A stretch of 64,000 bases of DNA, taken from Brevibacillus centrosporus. GTDB taxonomy: Bacteria; Bacillota; Bacilli; Brevibacillales; Brevibacillaceae. The position numbers were made by a program, and so were the translations under genes. The notes below the pieces were generated by a model. That model did not search any database, had not been told where the DNA came from, and saw only the letters and a list, made by a program, of their open reading frames with translations. Shown here piece by piece: positions 42,769-52,451 of this stretch (position 1 is its first letter; the number at the start of each line of letters is the position of its first letter). The stretch covers positions 62,001 through 126,000 of the forward strand of contig NZ_RHHP01000010.1 in NCBI RefSeq assembly GCF_003710815.1, written 5' to 3'.

Positions 42769-43539
42769 ATGAGCAGCGTAGTTCGCTTGGAAGAGATTTT
42801 TTTTCAACGCCAGGAGCGCGAGGTTATTACAGATGTGCATCTCCAGATTGATCAAGGGGAGCGGTGGGTCTTTCTAGGGAGAAATGGCTCTGGCAAGACA
42901 ACGATTCTAGAGCTGATCACAGGCTACTTGTTTCCCAGCAAGGGGAGTGTGAAGGTACTGGGACATACATACGGTGAATGCGATGTACGAGAGATTCGGA
43001 AGCGCATCGGGTATGTCAGCCAATCGTTATTTGAAAGACTGACCTCTCACGACCCTGTATGGGAAGTCGTCGCCACCGGTGAATACAGCTACTTGCGGAT
43101 GTATGAGGAAATGCCTCCAAAGCTGAAGGAAAAAGCGTATGAGAAGCTCAAGCAATTCGGCTTGGCGCATCTGAAAGATCAGTTGATTGGCTCTCTTTCC
43201 CAAGGAGAACGGAAAAAAGTCATGCTTGCCCGCGCGCTCATGAAATCTCCGGATCTATTGGTACTGGATGAGGTCTGCTCCGGGCTTGACTTATACGAGC
43301 GTGAGCAAGTGCTGTCGACCTTAGAAAAAACGGTTGCTGAGTCCACTTTGATCTATGTTACCCATCATTTGGATGAAATTGTCCCCCTGTTTACCCATTG
43401 CGCGTTATTCGAAAGAGGGAAAATCATAGCGGCTGGTGCAAAGCATGAGGTTTTGACCACAGAAAACCTGTCGCGTGCTTATCACGTACCGCTTCAGTTG
43501 GATTGGCACAACGATAGGCCGATTCTGAAGCTGCTTTGA
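42769..43539 (+). CDS. ABC transporter ATP-binding protein
   Basis: 256 residues with Walker A GRNGSGKTT, signature LSQGERKKV, Walker B LLVLDEVCSGLD and switch histidine in VTHHLDEI. It resembles the YlmA/ModF-like stand-alone ATPases. No permease gene is adjacent, so the transporter partner or another role (for example translation-factor-like) is unknown. The ATG follows AACGGGGGAA. A terminator-like hairpin ends the transcript. Confidence 0.85.
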   Translation: MSSVVRLEEIFFQRQEREVITDVHLQIDQGERWVFLGRNGSGKTTILELITGYLFPSKGSVKVLGHTYGECDVREIRKRIGYVSQSLFERLTSHDPVWEVVATGEYSYLRMYEEMPPKLKEKAYEKLKQFGLAHLKDQLIGSLSQGERKKVMLARALMKSPDLLVLDEVCSGLDLYEREQVLSTLEKTVAESTLIYVTHHLDEIVPLFTHCALFERGKIIAAGAKHEVLTTENLSRAYHVPLQLDWHNDRPILKLL

Positions 43540-43574
43540 AGTCCTCTATTGAATCCACAATAAGAATCAGCTAG

Positions 43575-43602
43575 CCGAGGGTATATTTGCCCCCGGTTTT
43601 TT
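43575..43602 (+). terminator. Terminator after ABC ATPase
   Basis: CCGAGGG and CCCCCGG form a stem with one mismatch, followed by six T residues. Confidence 0.6.
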
Positions 43603-43619
43603 CATGTACGAGCCCCCGT

Positions 43620-44190
43620 GTCGGGCAGTCGACTTTCCCAGCCCGAAGAATGGTGCCATGGAAATCCTCGATCGTCTTCGATACGACCGCCGCAGAGTCT
43701 ACGCGTTTGCTAAACGAGAACTTCAGCATGTTCGTGCGTACGTTCCTGCCCCGCTATCCGCAGCCGGATACAGACGCGATCGAAACCTGAGCATGGCTGT
43801 GATCGTGGATCAAAAGCGGCTGGGTGGCTCGTTCAACGATCCACAAGGTATGTGTCCCGAGTGTAACGGGATTGGACGCAAGCTGGTCGTAGACATGAGC
43901 AAGGCGCTGGACATGTCAAAATCATTAAATGAAGGGGCCATCTTGCTGCCGGACTATAAGGAGGATAGTGAAGATGGATTTCGCCGGGAAGGCCACGAAT
44001 ATTACGGTGGAGGGCGTGATCGAGCACAATCTGGAAGTGATCAGCCAAGCGGATTGGATTATCGATAGTGGACCGGATGGAGGAAGCAAGGGCGGTCAGG
44101 TCGTGTTCGAGGGTATACCTGAGCAGATCATCCATGCCGAGCAGTCGATTACGGGAAGATACTTGAAGAAATCCAACCAACAAGGAGGAG
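43620..44190 (+). pseudogene. Remnant of a UvrA-like (excinuclease A paralogue) gene
   Basis: Pieces of a UvrA-family protein appear in two or more frames: KSSIVFDTTAAESTRLLNEN and PDTDAIE in one; LSMAVIVDQKRLGG joined directly to SFNDPQGMCPECNGIG and [17 protein letters not shown] in another; and a C-terminal piece [20 protein letters not shown] to [20 protein letters not shown]. The first switch fits loss of one A in GAAAACC near 43786; between other pieces hundreds of residues are missing, including the zinc-finger and both complete ATPase domains. It is a decayed gene. Such UvrA paralogues are linked to DNA repair or drug self-resistance. Confidence 0.85.
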
Positions 44191-44196
44191 CTGTCT

Positions 44197-44461
44197 GTGA
44201 GCCGAATGGATTTGCTACTGAAGGTCCTAGATTCCACATTCGATAAAGAGAGCTGGTACGCACCTTTTCAGCATGCCATACAAGGACTTGCTGCTGATCA
44301 GGCGAATTGAAAGCCTCCCGGAATGGCCACATGGCCACATCATCTCGATGGGGAGCGGAAAGCGCACAACACAATCTCACGCAGGTCTTGAGCAGCCTCT
44401 CCGTTGAAAAGCTCGACCAGCTTGAGGAAGATAGCGCTTTTTTGATTTGCTCCTTTCCGTA
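44197..44461 (+). pseudogene. Remnant of a DinB-like protein gene
   Basis: A strong AAGGAGGAG precedes GTG 44197. The first 37 codons ([20 protein letters not shown] and on) look like the N-terminus of a DinB-superfamily metal-binding protein. A TGA at 44308-44310 stands where tryptophan is normal (QAN-W-KPPG), after which the frame continues for about 25 codons. A last piece in another frame (LTQVLSSLSVEKLDQLEEDS) may come from this or a MarR-type gene. The damage is clear; the family call is tentative. Confidence 0.5.
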
Positions 44462-44543
44462 ATGAAACCAATGGCGCTGAATAGGTATGGTTGCAGGTTC
44501 TGTTTTTTGACCGACTACGGGAAGATATAAGCGGGGGGTAAGG

Positions 44544-45758
44544 ATGGCGACTTTCTTTTTAGTCCTGATCTACTTGGCTTTCATCAGCCTGGGCTTGCCT
44601 GACTCGTTGCTCGGTGCAGCATGGCCGGTGATGCAAAAGGATTTGAAGGCCCCGATGGAGATGGCTGGCTTCCTCTTTATGAGCATTGCTGCCGGCACCA
44701 TTGTATCCAGTTTAGCGAGTGGAACAGTATTGAAGCGGTTCGGTACTGGTAAAGTCACTTTGGTTAGCTGCATCATGACTGCCACCGCTTTGCTCGGAAT
44801 GGCTTTTGCCCCATCGCTGTTATGGCTATGGATACTCGCCATTCCGCTTGGGCTAGGGGGTGGAGCAGTAGACGCGGGATTGAACCATTACGTAGCTGCC
44901 CATTACAAAGCGCATCATATGAGCTGGCTGCATTGCTTTTGGGGTGTCGGGGCAATGCTTGGACCGCTGATCATGGCGCCTTATATATCTGAGGAAACCC
45001 TATGGAGGCAGGGCTATTTCATTGTTGCCTGCGTTCAATTTGTGTTAGTGGTGATTTTGTTCCTTACACTCCCTTTATGGGAGCGAGCAGGAGCCAATCG
45101 AGCAAAGGCTCCCTTAATCGAAGCGCCTCTTATCGAGACAGAAGGTGTCCATACTTCTCATCCGCTTCAAATCAAAGGGGGGCGATTGGCACTCGCTTCT
45201 TTTTTGCTGTACTGCGGAGTCGAAGCGATGATTGGTTTATGGGGGAGCAGCTTTGTCGTCTATGTGAAAGAAGTTCCTGCAGCTGTTGCTGCTCAATGGA
45301 TTTCCTTCTACTATGCGGGCATTACGGTAGGCAGGTTCATTACGGGATTTGTTACCTTTACGATAAAAAATCAATCCCTCATCCGTCTCGGCCAGTGGAT
45401 AGCGTTATTTGGGGCGTGCTTGCTGATCCTGCCATTGCCGCCCTTCTTTTCACTGGCAGGCATAATCATTACGGGGCTCGGCTTTGCTCCGATCTATCCA
45501 TGCATGCTCCATGAAACACCGAGACGCTTTGGAAGGGAAAACGCTCCGTCCATGATAGGCTATCAAATGGCGTTCGCTTATACGGGAAGTACTTGTCTGC
45601 CGCCGCTTTTTGGTTTTTTGGCGTCCCAAACATCCATTGCCATTTTTCCGTGGGCAATTGTCCTGAGCGCTGCGGGAATGCTCTTTTTTACGGAAAAGCT
45701 GAATGCCTTGTTGAAAGGAAAACAAGCTTTGCTCGAGAAAAACAGCAGGCACCTCTAA
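44544..45758 (+). CDS. MFS transporter
   Basis: 404 residues with 12 predicted membrane segments, FucP/YfkF-like. Features are SLGLPDSLLGAAWPVMQKDL at the start, VLKRFGTGKVTLVSC in the first MFS loop, and LHCFWGVGAMLGPL. It exports or imports a small molecule by proton coupling. GGGGGGTAAGG precedes the ATG. A terminator for the opposite strand overlaps its end. The substrate is unknown. Confidence 0.85.
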   Translation: MATFFLVLIYLAFISLGLPDSLLGAAWPVMQKDLKAPMEMAGFLFMSIAAGTIVSSLASGTVLKRFGTGKVTLVSCIMTATALLGMAFAPSLLWLWILAIPLGLGGGAVDAGLNHYVAAHYKAHHMSWLHCFWGVGAMLGPLIMAPYISEETLWRQGYFIVACVQFVLVVILFLTLPLWERAGANRAKAPLIEAPLIETEGVHTSHPLQIKGGRLALASFLLYCGVEAMIGLWGSSFVVYVKEVPAAVAAQWISFYYAGITVGRFITGFVTFTIKNQSLIRLGQWIALFGACLLILPLPPFFSLAGIIITGLGFAPIYPCMLHETPRRFGRENAPSMIGYQMAFAYTGSTCLPPLFGFLASQTSIAIFPWAIVLSAAGMLFFTEKLNALLKGKQALLEKNSRHL

Positions 45759-45777
45759 GCTTGAAGGGCCTGCTGTT
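45738..45777 (-). terminator. Minus-strand terminator after gerAC-like gene
   Basis: AACAGCAGGC (45741-45750) pairs with GCCTGCTGTT (45768-45777); read on the minus strand it is followed by five T. It overlaps the ends of both convergent genes. Confidence 0.7.
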
Positions 45778-46933
45778 ACGGTTTGCGATTAAATCCTCCT
45801 TTCATTTTGCCTGTGCTAGTCACCTTCACCTCTACCTTTACACTTCCGAGCGAATTTTTGTCTAAAAAGAAGGGCTTATTTTTGGTCAGGCGATGAAAAT
45901 CAGCAGGGAAATCACGGTAGATGATTTCGCGTAATTGGTAAGGATCGCATTTGAGGGCCACGCTTTTCGCAAACGTTTTTCTCAGCTCCGCTTCGATGGC
46001 CTCGGCGGCATGCCGCTCAAGCGTGCTTGTCGGAATATCATCGAACTGCTCATAAATCGTTCCTTCTACTTTTACGTGTATATCAAACGTCACGGTATTT
46101 CCCTTGATGTGAGGTTTCACTTTAAAGCGAGGATGAGTCATCATGATCACGATACCCGCAGGAGTTTTTGACGGTATGCGGAGAGGAGTTTTTTCGAGTT
46201 CGTGATTCGTCCAGCGTATGCCTTTTAGCTCGTAGAGTGGCATCCACGTGTTTAACCGCTCATTCTCGAAAAAGTAAGCGCCAGAAATCATAAACATTCC
46301 TTTTTTCAGGTGATCCTCCCGCCAGTTCTTCTTGGAGATGGCGATAGAGGGGATCATGGCCGGGTTCCCTTTTTCATGAAGATTCGCGATGGCATGGTTT
46401 CCGTTCAAGGGGACTAAAAAAGATTTTTGGCTACTCATTTGCACGCCAGTAAACATGATCGTGTCCAGGGGAGAGAGGTTAAAGATCGACTTTTGCGTCA
46501 AAATGTCCGTCAAATTATCTTTGGTACCGTATACGAGGATATTGTAGCGAATTTCACGATTGCGATTTAACGTACTGCATATTTCGGCAACTCCCTGTTT
46601 CAAGGCTCTCTCCGTCACGACCACAGATTTGAGATGTCCCCAAAACAAAGGGTATTGTGAGGTTGCGTTGATTTCCGTGAGGGAGCCGGACAGACTTTGT
46701 CCATCTCCAACACCAATCCATATCGGAACGGGCTTTCCTAGCACGGAATCCTCTGAGCGGGCGATATTGCTGAAATTCAAAACTTGCACATAGGATACAT
46801 ACTTGCCATTGACATAATCAACACCAAGAGCAGTCACATAGGCCAAATTCTGAATGTCCCGCGAGTTTCCGCATCCGGGAAGGAACAAGAGAAGGACGAG
46901 CAGGGAATGGACAAAAATGCGATCTACCTTCAA
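45776..46933 (-). CDS. Ger(x)C family spore germination lipoprotein
   Basis: 385 residues, a GerAC-type subunit of a spore nutrient receptor. A signal peptide with lipobox (LFLPGC) is followed by the family's LGVDYVNGKYVSYVQVLNFS and the C-terminal ADFHRLTKNKPFF region. It sits on the outer face of the spore inner membrane with the A and B subunits. TTG 46933 is taken as the start: AAGGAGGG lies 7 bases upstream, overlapping the stop of the preceding gene. Because the A/B gene upstream is damaged, this subunit may have no partner from its own operon. Confidence 0.85.
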   Translation of the reverse strand: MKVDRIFVHSLLVLLLFLPGCGNSRDIQNLAYVTALGVDYVNGKYVSYVQVLNFSNIARSEDSVLGKPVPIWIGVGDGQSLSGSLTEINATSQYPLFWGHLKSVVVTERALKQGVAEICSTLNRNREIRYNILVYGTKDNLTDILTQKSIFNLSPLDTIMFTGVQMSSQKSFLVPLNGNHAIANLHEKGNPAMIPSIAISKKNWREDHLKKGMFMISGAYFFENERLNTWMPLYELKGIRWTNHELEKTPLRIPSKTPAGIVIMMTHPRFKVKPHIKGNTVTFDIHVKVEGTIYEQFDDIPTSTLERHAAEAIEAELRKTFAKSVALKCDPYQLREIIYRDFPADFHRLTKNKPFFLDKNSLGSVKVEVKVTSTGKMKGGFNRKP

Positions 46934-46947
46934 TGCACACACCCTCC

Positions 46948-48246
46948 TTACCGATCATCGTCCTGTGTTCGGATGCTGGTTGGCCGGCGGCGCAGCATCT
47001 CCCATGGCACTCGCAAAAAAGACTGAACGACTGTTTTCAAGAGCAACGGGGAGAGCGGCGCCAAATAACTTACTCCAAACGATCGCTGGCTTGCCATATA
47101 GGCGACAAATAAGACGATGCCCAGAATGACCCCTTACATCCCGAGAAAACAAGCGAGAAAGAAGAAAAAGAAACGCAAAATACTGCTGACGGAGCTGAGT
47201 GATTGGTTGACCAATGTTACACTGCAAATAGCTGTGATGGCCCCGACAACAACCACCGAGGGGGAGACGAGCCCTGCTCGAATAGCGGCATCGCCAATAA
47301 TTAACCCTCCGATAGAAGTCAGTGTTTGGCCAATCGCATTGGGCAGACGAATCCCTGCTTCCCGAAATATCTCCAGGAGCATCAGCAGGATGAACATCTC
47401 AATCTGCGAGGAGAAGGGTAGCCCCAAACGTGAAACGGCAATGGTAGCCATGATTCGAAAGGGAAGCTGATCTTGATGAAACGCCATCAAAGCGACCCAT
47501 ACGGCTGGTAAAAAGACAGAGAGAAAAAGGCTGAAAATTCGAATGACCCTCGCGAAAGAGATGTAGGTATAATTGAAATGTATATCTTCAGGAGACTTCA
47601 AAATCAAGCTTAACCCTGCAGGTCCGACTAAAACCATCGGATTTCCGTCAAGGACAAGCACAAATCTTCCAGCCAGTAAAGCATTCACGCAAAAGTCTGT
47701 TCTGCCTGTGTATTCGATGAGCGGCAAAATTTTTAGCTTAGAGCCAGTTAAAGCTTCTTCCAGCTGGTTTATGCTGTAAAGGCCATCGGTTACGATCGAG
47801 GTAAGTCTTGTTTTTACTTCTGCTAATATTTTGGGGCTGATAATATCAGTAAAATAGAGCAAGGCTACCTTGGTCTTTGTTCGTTTGCCGATGACAAACT
47901 CTTCCACGTGTAGGGAGTGGCTGCGGATTCGTTTGCGAATAAGCGCCACGCTGGTCGTGATATCCTCCGTAAAACCGTCTTTCGGCCCTTTGATGGAGAT
48001 TTCTGTACTCGACTCTTCGGGTGGACGCTTGGGTACGCTGTTCAAATGCATTCGGTAGAATCGGAATTCGTTTACAAAAAAAAGAAAAAGATCCCCTTCC
48101 CCGGTCACCAGAACGGTAATCCAAGCATCTCTTCCAGAAGCGTCAAGCAGCATAGGATTGATGATCACATGGTTCTTAAGCCCAATCATCAGGGCGAATA
48201 TCGTAAACAATTGAATCACAGAGATTCCGCTTGATTCATTACCCAC
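46948..48246 (-). pseudogene. GerAB-GerAA fusion germination gene with in-frame ochre stop
   Basis: The first 47 or so residues (VIQLFTIFALMIGLKN, DASGRDAWITVLVTG) match the N-terminus of GerAB-type germination permeases. The frame then changes without a break to the body of a GerAA-type protein (FYRMHLNSVPKRPPEESS, SIKGPKDGFTED, IRLPNAIGQTLTSIGGL). The rest of GerAB or the first part of GerAA is missing, so a deletion fused them. In addition a TAA at 47134-47136 lies where family members have tyrosine (FLGM-Y-GVILGIVLF); the frame then continues to a normal end at 46948, next to the GerAC ribosome binding site. The starting GTG is at 48246. Confidence 0.82.
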
Positions 48247-48377
48247 TTATGAGGACAACCTTCCTTTTTGACTATATGGGTAATGATGCCATTTTCAGGG
48301 CTTCCTTATGCGGATTTTGGTAAAGCGATAAGATTCGAGCAACTTGAGAGCATTATTTCTATGAATCGAAAGATAGA

Positions 48378-48405
48378 TTGACATACCACTCCATTCATAT
48401 ATTGT
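48378..48405 (+). promoter_or_regulatory. Promoter of the six-gene biosynthetic operon
   Basis: Consensus TTGACA (48378-48383), 16 bases, TATTGT (48400-48405), about 50 bases before the first gene. Confidence 0.6.
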
Positions 48406-48457
48406 AAATTGTAGGAAGAAAAGAGAGATTGTGAACGAAGTAGAGGAGAACAGCAGC

Positions 48458-49453
48458 ATGGAAAGAAAAGTAAAAATCTTGGGGACAGGTAAATACTTGC
48501 CCCAGCGACAAGTGACGGCAGAGGAGCTTGATGAAAAGCTTGGCCTCTCTGCAGGGTGGGTTGCAAAAAAATCGGGAGTGCGGATCAGGCACTTCGTGAC
48601 GGACGAAACGGCATCCCAGATGGGAGCCATCGCGGCGCAGCGAGCATTGGAAATGGCTGGGCTCGACTTTTCTGATATCGACTGTCTCGTTTGCGCAAGT
48701 GGAACCTCTCAGCAGGAAATTCCCTGCACAGCAGCACTCATTCAGAAAGAATTGCATCAATCCCATTCGGGTATTCCCTGCTTTGATATGAACTCGACCT
48801 GCCTGAGCTTTGTGACGGCTTTGGATATGTTATCCTGCTCATTAGCCATTGGATGCTACCAGCGGATTCTCATCGTCTCAACCGAAGTATCCTCCGTAGG
48901 GCTAAATTGGGGTCAAAAAGAGAGCTGTGTCCTTTTTGGCGATGGAGCTGCTGCCGTGGTGATCGGGCGAACAGGGGAAGGGGAGAATTCCCGTATCCTG
49001 TCTTCTCGCATGCAAACCTACAGCGAAGGAGCTCATTATTCGGAAATCAGGGGAGGAGGAACGCTGGTACACCCGAGCCAATATGGACAAGGACGAGAGG
49101 CAGACTTTCAGTTTGACATGGATGGGAAGAAGATATTTCGAATGACTTCCCAGCTCATCACCGGCTTTGTCGAAGAGCTGCTGAATTCAGTTCGTATCAA
49201 TAAGCAAGACTTACGGCTGGTTGTTCCGCATCAGGCAAGTGGAATGGCTTTGAGAATCATGGGAACCAAGCTGGGTTTTTCCAGCAGTCAAATGATGAAT
49301 ATCATCGAAAACCATGGAAACGTGATTGCTGCCTCCATTCCAATGGCTTTGCATGAGGCAATCGTGCAGGAAAAAGTCCAGCGAGGTGATCTCCTGCTGC
49401 TATTAGGAACATCGGCAGGATTATCGCTTGGAGGACTCCTCCTTGAGTACTAG
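48458..49453 (+). CDS. Beta-ketoacyl-ACP synthase III-like enzyme
   Basis: 331 residues of the KAS III (FabH) family within the thiolase superfamily. The triad is visible: C115 in NSTCLSF, H258 in VVPHQASG, N288 in HGNVIAAS. FabH-like enzymes condense an acyl-CoA with malonyl-ACP; OleA-like members join two acyl-CoAs. ATG 48458 has GAGGAG 10 bases upstream; the GTG at 48431 is less likely. It overlaps the next gene by 11 bases. Its operon context (epimerase/reductase, adenylating enzyme, acyltransferase) points to a specialised pathway and not to housekeeping fatty-acid synthesis. Confidence 0.88.
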   Translation: MERKVKILGTGKYLPQRQVTAEELDEKLGLSAGWVAKKSGVRIRHFVTDETASQMGAIAAQRALEMAGLDFSDIDCLVCASGTSQQEIPCTAALIQKELHQSHSGIPCFDMNSTCLSFVTALDMLSCSLAIGCYQRILIVSTEVSSVGLNWGQKESCVLFGDGAAAVVIGRTGEGENSRILSSRMQTYSEGAHYSEIRGGGTLVHPSQYGQGREADFQFDMDGKKIFRMTSQLITGFVEELLNSVRINKQDLRLVVPHQASGMALRIMGTKLGFSSSQMMNIIENHGNVIAASIPMALHEAIVQEKVQRGDLLLLLGTSAGLSLGGLLLEY

Positions 49454-50612
49454 AAAAACGGTATTACTGACAGGAGGGAGAGCGCCCGCTACACTGGAGC
49501 TCGCTCGCCTGTTTCATCAGGCAGGGCATCGGGTCATCGTGGCGGAAAGTGCCCGTCACCATCTTTGCCAGGGTTCCCGGGCCGTGTCCCGATCCTATCG
49601 GGTACCTTCTCCGCGGCAACAGTCTGAGGGGTATATCCAAGCGCTGCAAAGGATCATGGAACAGGAAAAAGTAGATATGCTCCTGCCAACCTGCGAAGAG
49701 ATATTCTACGTCTCGCGTGGCCTGAATGGGTTATTGGAGAAAGGGCGGGTCCTGACAGAAGGGCTAGAAATACTGCGACCTCTTCATGATAAATGGAGCT
49801 TTCAGCAATTGGCGAAACAGGCGGGGGCTGCTGTGCCTCTTACTCGTAAGGTAGAGACAGAAGAGCAGCTGAGGGAAGCGTTGAAGCATTCGAGCAGGCA
49901 GGTCGTACTGAAGCCCGTTTTTTCCCGATTTGCCTCACGCATACGGATCGTAACAGACCCACGTTCGGCAGCGCTTGGGAAATTGCCGGCCGTTTCCAAA
50001 CAAGAGCCATGGCTTGTCCAGGATTTCATCAAAGGCAGGCAAATCTGTAGCTACGCTGTGGCGCATGAAGGGAGACTGGCCCTTTATGCAGATTACGAGA
50101 CCTCTTATACGGCTGGACAAGGGGCCACGATTCATTTTTCATACGCCAATCACTTCAAGGTCAAGGACTTTGTTCACCGATTTGTCCATGGACAGCAGTT
50201 TTCGGGGCAGATTGCCTTTGATTTCATAGAAGGCGAAACAGGCGAGCTTTACGTGATCGAGTGTAACCCACGCCTTACCAGCGGCATTCATTTATTTGCA
50301 GATCAGCCTGCAGCAACGGCAGCGTTTTTTGGAACACAATCAGAGTTATTCGTTCCTCACGGCAATCATCCGTCTATGCTGGGGATCGCAATGATGGCGT
50401 ACGGTCTTCCGGCGGTACGGTCATCAGCAGATGGCCGGCGCTTTTTGCAGGACTTTCGTTCGGCGCGGGATGTCGTATGGAGCAGGACAGACCCTTTCCC
50501 GTTCTTGCAACAGGTACGCATGCTGACTGATCTAGCGATGCAGTCTCGAAAGACTGGCAAAAGTATGATGGAATGCAGCACGAGCGATATAGAATGGAAT
50601 GGTGAGGCATGA
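49443..50612 (+). CDS. ATP-grasp family ligase
   Basis: 389 residues with an N-terminal pre-ATP-grasp Rossmann region (VLLTGGRAPATLELARLF), then ATP-grasp signatures: VVLKPVFSRFASR, WLVQDFIKG, and the metal-binding end AFDFIEGETGELYVIECNPRLTSG. Such enzymes form amide or ester bonds through acyl phosphates, or carboxylate substrates. TTG 49443 is preferred as start (GGAGGA, 7 bases upstream); TTG 49428 is an alternative. It overlaps the neighbouring genes on both sides. Its acyl and nucleophile substrates are unknown. Confidence 0.85.
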   Translation: MSTRKTVLLTGGRAPATLELARLFHQAGHRVIVAESARHHLCQGSRAVSRSYRVPSPRQQSEGYIQALQRIMEQEKVDMLLPTCEEIFYVSRGLNGLLEKGRVLTEGLEILRPLHDKWSFQQLAKQAGAAVPLTRKVETEEQLREALKHSSRQVVLKPVFSRFASRIRIVTDPRSAALGKLPAVSKQEPWLVQDFIKGRQICSYAVAHEGRLALYADYETSYTAGQGATIHFSYANHFKVKDFVHRFVHGQQFSGQIAFDFIEGETGELYVIECNPRLTSGIHLFADQPAATAAFFGTQSELFVPHGNHPSMLGIAMMAYGLPAVRSSADGRRFLQDFRSARDVVWSRTDPFPFLQQVRMLTDLAMQSRKTGKSMMECSTSDIEWNGEA

Positions 50613-51610
50613 TGAAACGAGTATTGGTGACAGGCGGAACAGGGTTCCTCGGACAAAAACTGGCGACGCGCCTCCAGGACAATGGCCATCTCGTTACCGT
50701 TATTGGGCGAAACGAGATCGCTGGCCGCTATTTAACCGATCGTGGCATTGCGTTTGTCCAAGCGGATATCACGGATAGGGAAGCGATTCGACATGCCTGC
50801 AAAGGTCAGGAAATCGTCTTTCACGCTGCAGCGTTTTCCTCCCCATGGGGAAAATACACCGATATGTACGCGACAAATGTAGAAGGGACGATCCATACCA
50901 TCGAGGGCTGCAAAGCACATGGAGTAGAGAGATTGGTTCATGTCTCCACGCCCAGCATCTATTTTGACTTTGAAGACCGACTGGACATAAAAGAATCCGC
51001 ACCGCTTCCCAGGCGCTTTGCCAATTCATACGCACAAACGAAATATTTGGCCGAGCTTGAGATCGAAAAGGCTTTTCAAGGAGGGCTGGCGACGATCACG
51101 ATCAGGCCGCGGGGGCTTTTCGGTCCGGGAGATAACGCGGTTCTTCCCAGGTTGATTCGGGCAAACGAGGAGAAATTCGTGCCTTTGGTGAATGGCGGAA
51201 AAGCAACAATCGATTTGACTTATGTAGAAAATGTCGTCGATGCCCTGCTGCTTTGTATGGATTCACCTACTCGGACACTGGGGCGGGCTTTTAACATCAC
51301 CAATGGAGAGCCTGTGACGATGATCGATGTGCTCAGAGAGGTCTTCCAGCGACTAGGCATGCCACTGCGAGCCAAGCAAATATCATACAGGGAGGCATAT
51401 GCAGCAGCATGGATGCTCGAGCTGGCATCCAAAACGGTTCTGGGATACCGAGAGCCAGTATTGACGCGTTACTCAGTCGGGGTGCTGGCAAAAAGCCAGA
51501 CGCTAGATATTTCACGAGCGAAAGACGAGCTTGGCTACCAACCGAGGGTGAGCATGCAAGAAGGAATCGAATTGTTTACGAAATGGTGGAGGACACAGCA
51601 TGAACGTTAA
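50609..51610 (+). CDS. NAD-dependent epimerase/3-beta-HSD-like reductase (OleD-like)
   Basis: 333 residues of the extended short-chain dehydrogenase family. It has VLVTGGTGFLGQKLA at 5-19, the active-site SYAQTKYLAE (Y and K) and the family's DLTYVENVVDALLL. It is most like 3-beta-hydroxysteroid dehydrogenase/OleD types, which reduce 2-alkyl-3-keto acids in olefin biosynthesis. ATG 50609 overlaps the preceding stop (ATGA). Together with the KAS III gene it suggests condensation followed by keto reduction. Confidence 0.85.
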   Translation: MMKRVLVTGGTGFLGQKLATRLQDNGHLVTVIGRNEIAGRYLTDRGIAFVQADITDREAIRHACKGQEIVFHAAAFSSPWGKYTDMYATNVEGTIHTIEGCKAHGVERLVHVSTPSIYFDFEDRLDIKESAPLPRRFANSYAQTKYLAELEIEKAFQGGLATITIRPRGLFGPGDNAVLPRLIRANEEKFVPLVNGGKATIDLTYVENVVDALLLCMDSPTRTLGRAFNITNGEPVTMIDVLREVFQRLGMPLRAKQISYREAYAAAWMLELASKTVLGYREPVLTRYSVGVLAKSQTLDISRAKDELGYQPRVSMQEGIELFTKWWRTQHER

Positions 51611-52451
51611 GCTAACCCTTTTGGACACAGGCTATTGCCGGCAGCTGGAGATGTTTTCGATAAAAGGGGGGAGGCTGAAGTCTATTGATTTTCATGCCAT
51701 AGCTGCGCTCATTGAGCATCCGGTACATGGCTTGTATTTATTTGATACGGGTTACTCTCCACGTTTTTTCGAGGCGACCCGTTTGTTTCCCTATGCGCTT
51801 TACCAAAAAATCACCCCGGTTGTGACAACGCCGCAGCAAAGTATAAAGGCACAGCTGTCGGCTCACGGGATCGAAGCACAGCGTATTTCGGGGGTGCTGC
51901 TCTCGCATTTCCATGCAGATCATATCGGTGGCCTGCAGGATTTCCCAGGCGCAAAGCTTTTCTGTTTTTCCGCTGCATACGAGCATATAAAAGGAAAGCG
52001 GGGGCTCAGTGCCCTTCGCGAAGGGTATCTGCCTGATTTACTGCCTTCCGATTTTGAAAAGCGCGTGACATTTGTAGATCATGGGGTCCCAAAAGCACTC
52101 TCGCAAACCTATCAGCCGTTTTCGCAGGCCTATGATTTCTTTGGAGATGGAAGTATGCTCTTGGTTGATCTGAGCGGACATGCTATCGGCCAATTTGGCT
52201 TGTTTTTGCGTGATCAGGAGCAAGGCGACGTACTTCTCTGTGCAGATGCGGCATGGTCGAGCACAGCTTATAGGCAAAACTTGCTCCCGCATGCTCTAGC
52301 TCAGTTCATTATGGGAGATATTCGCTCTTACAGGGAAAATCTGAAACGACTCCATGAGCTGTCTGTTCATTGGCCTAGTCTGAAAATTTTGCCAACGCAT
52401 TGTGCGGAAGTATGGCAAATGAGCCAAGGAGTGTTTGCATGGAGATCGTAA
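51600..52451 (+). CDS. Metallo-beta-lactamase fold hydrolase
   Basis: 283 residues with the HxHxDH motif LSHFHADHIGG (H103, H105, D107, H108), a later LVDLSGHAIGQFG histidine, CADAAW, and a final histidine in ILPTHCAEV. These bind two metal ions in hydrolases of thioesters, lactones or phosphodiesters. It overlaps the reductase gene by 11 bases. In this operon it could release a product from a thioester or open a lactone. No export signal. Confidence 0.87.
   Translation: MNVKLTLLDTGYCRQLEMFSIKGGRLKSIDFHAIAALIEHPVHGLYLFDTGYSPRFFEATRLFPYALYQKITPVVTTPQQSIKAQLSAHGIEAQRISGVLLSHFHADHIGGLQDFPGAKLFCFSAAYEHIKGKRGLSALREGYLPDLLPSDFEKRVTFVDHGVPKALSQTYQPFSQAYDFFGDGSMLLVDLSGHAIGQFGLFLRDQEQGDVLLCADAAWSSTAYRQNLLPHALAQFIMGDIRSYRENLKRLHELSVHWPSLKILPTHCAEVWQMSQGVFAWRS

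Noticed and set aside
43604..44246. Frame changes in the UvrA-like region as programmed frameshifting
   Set aside because: Large domains are missing as well, so the locus cannot make a working protein.
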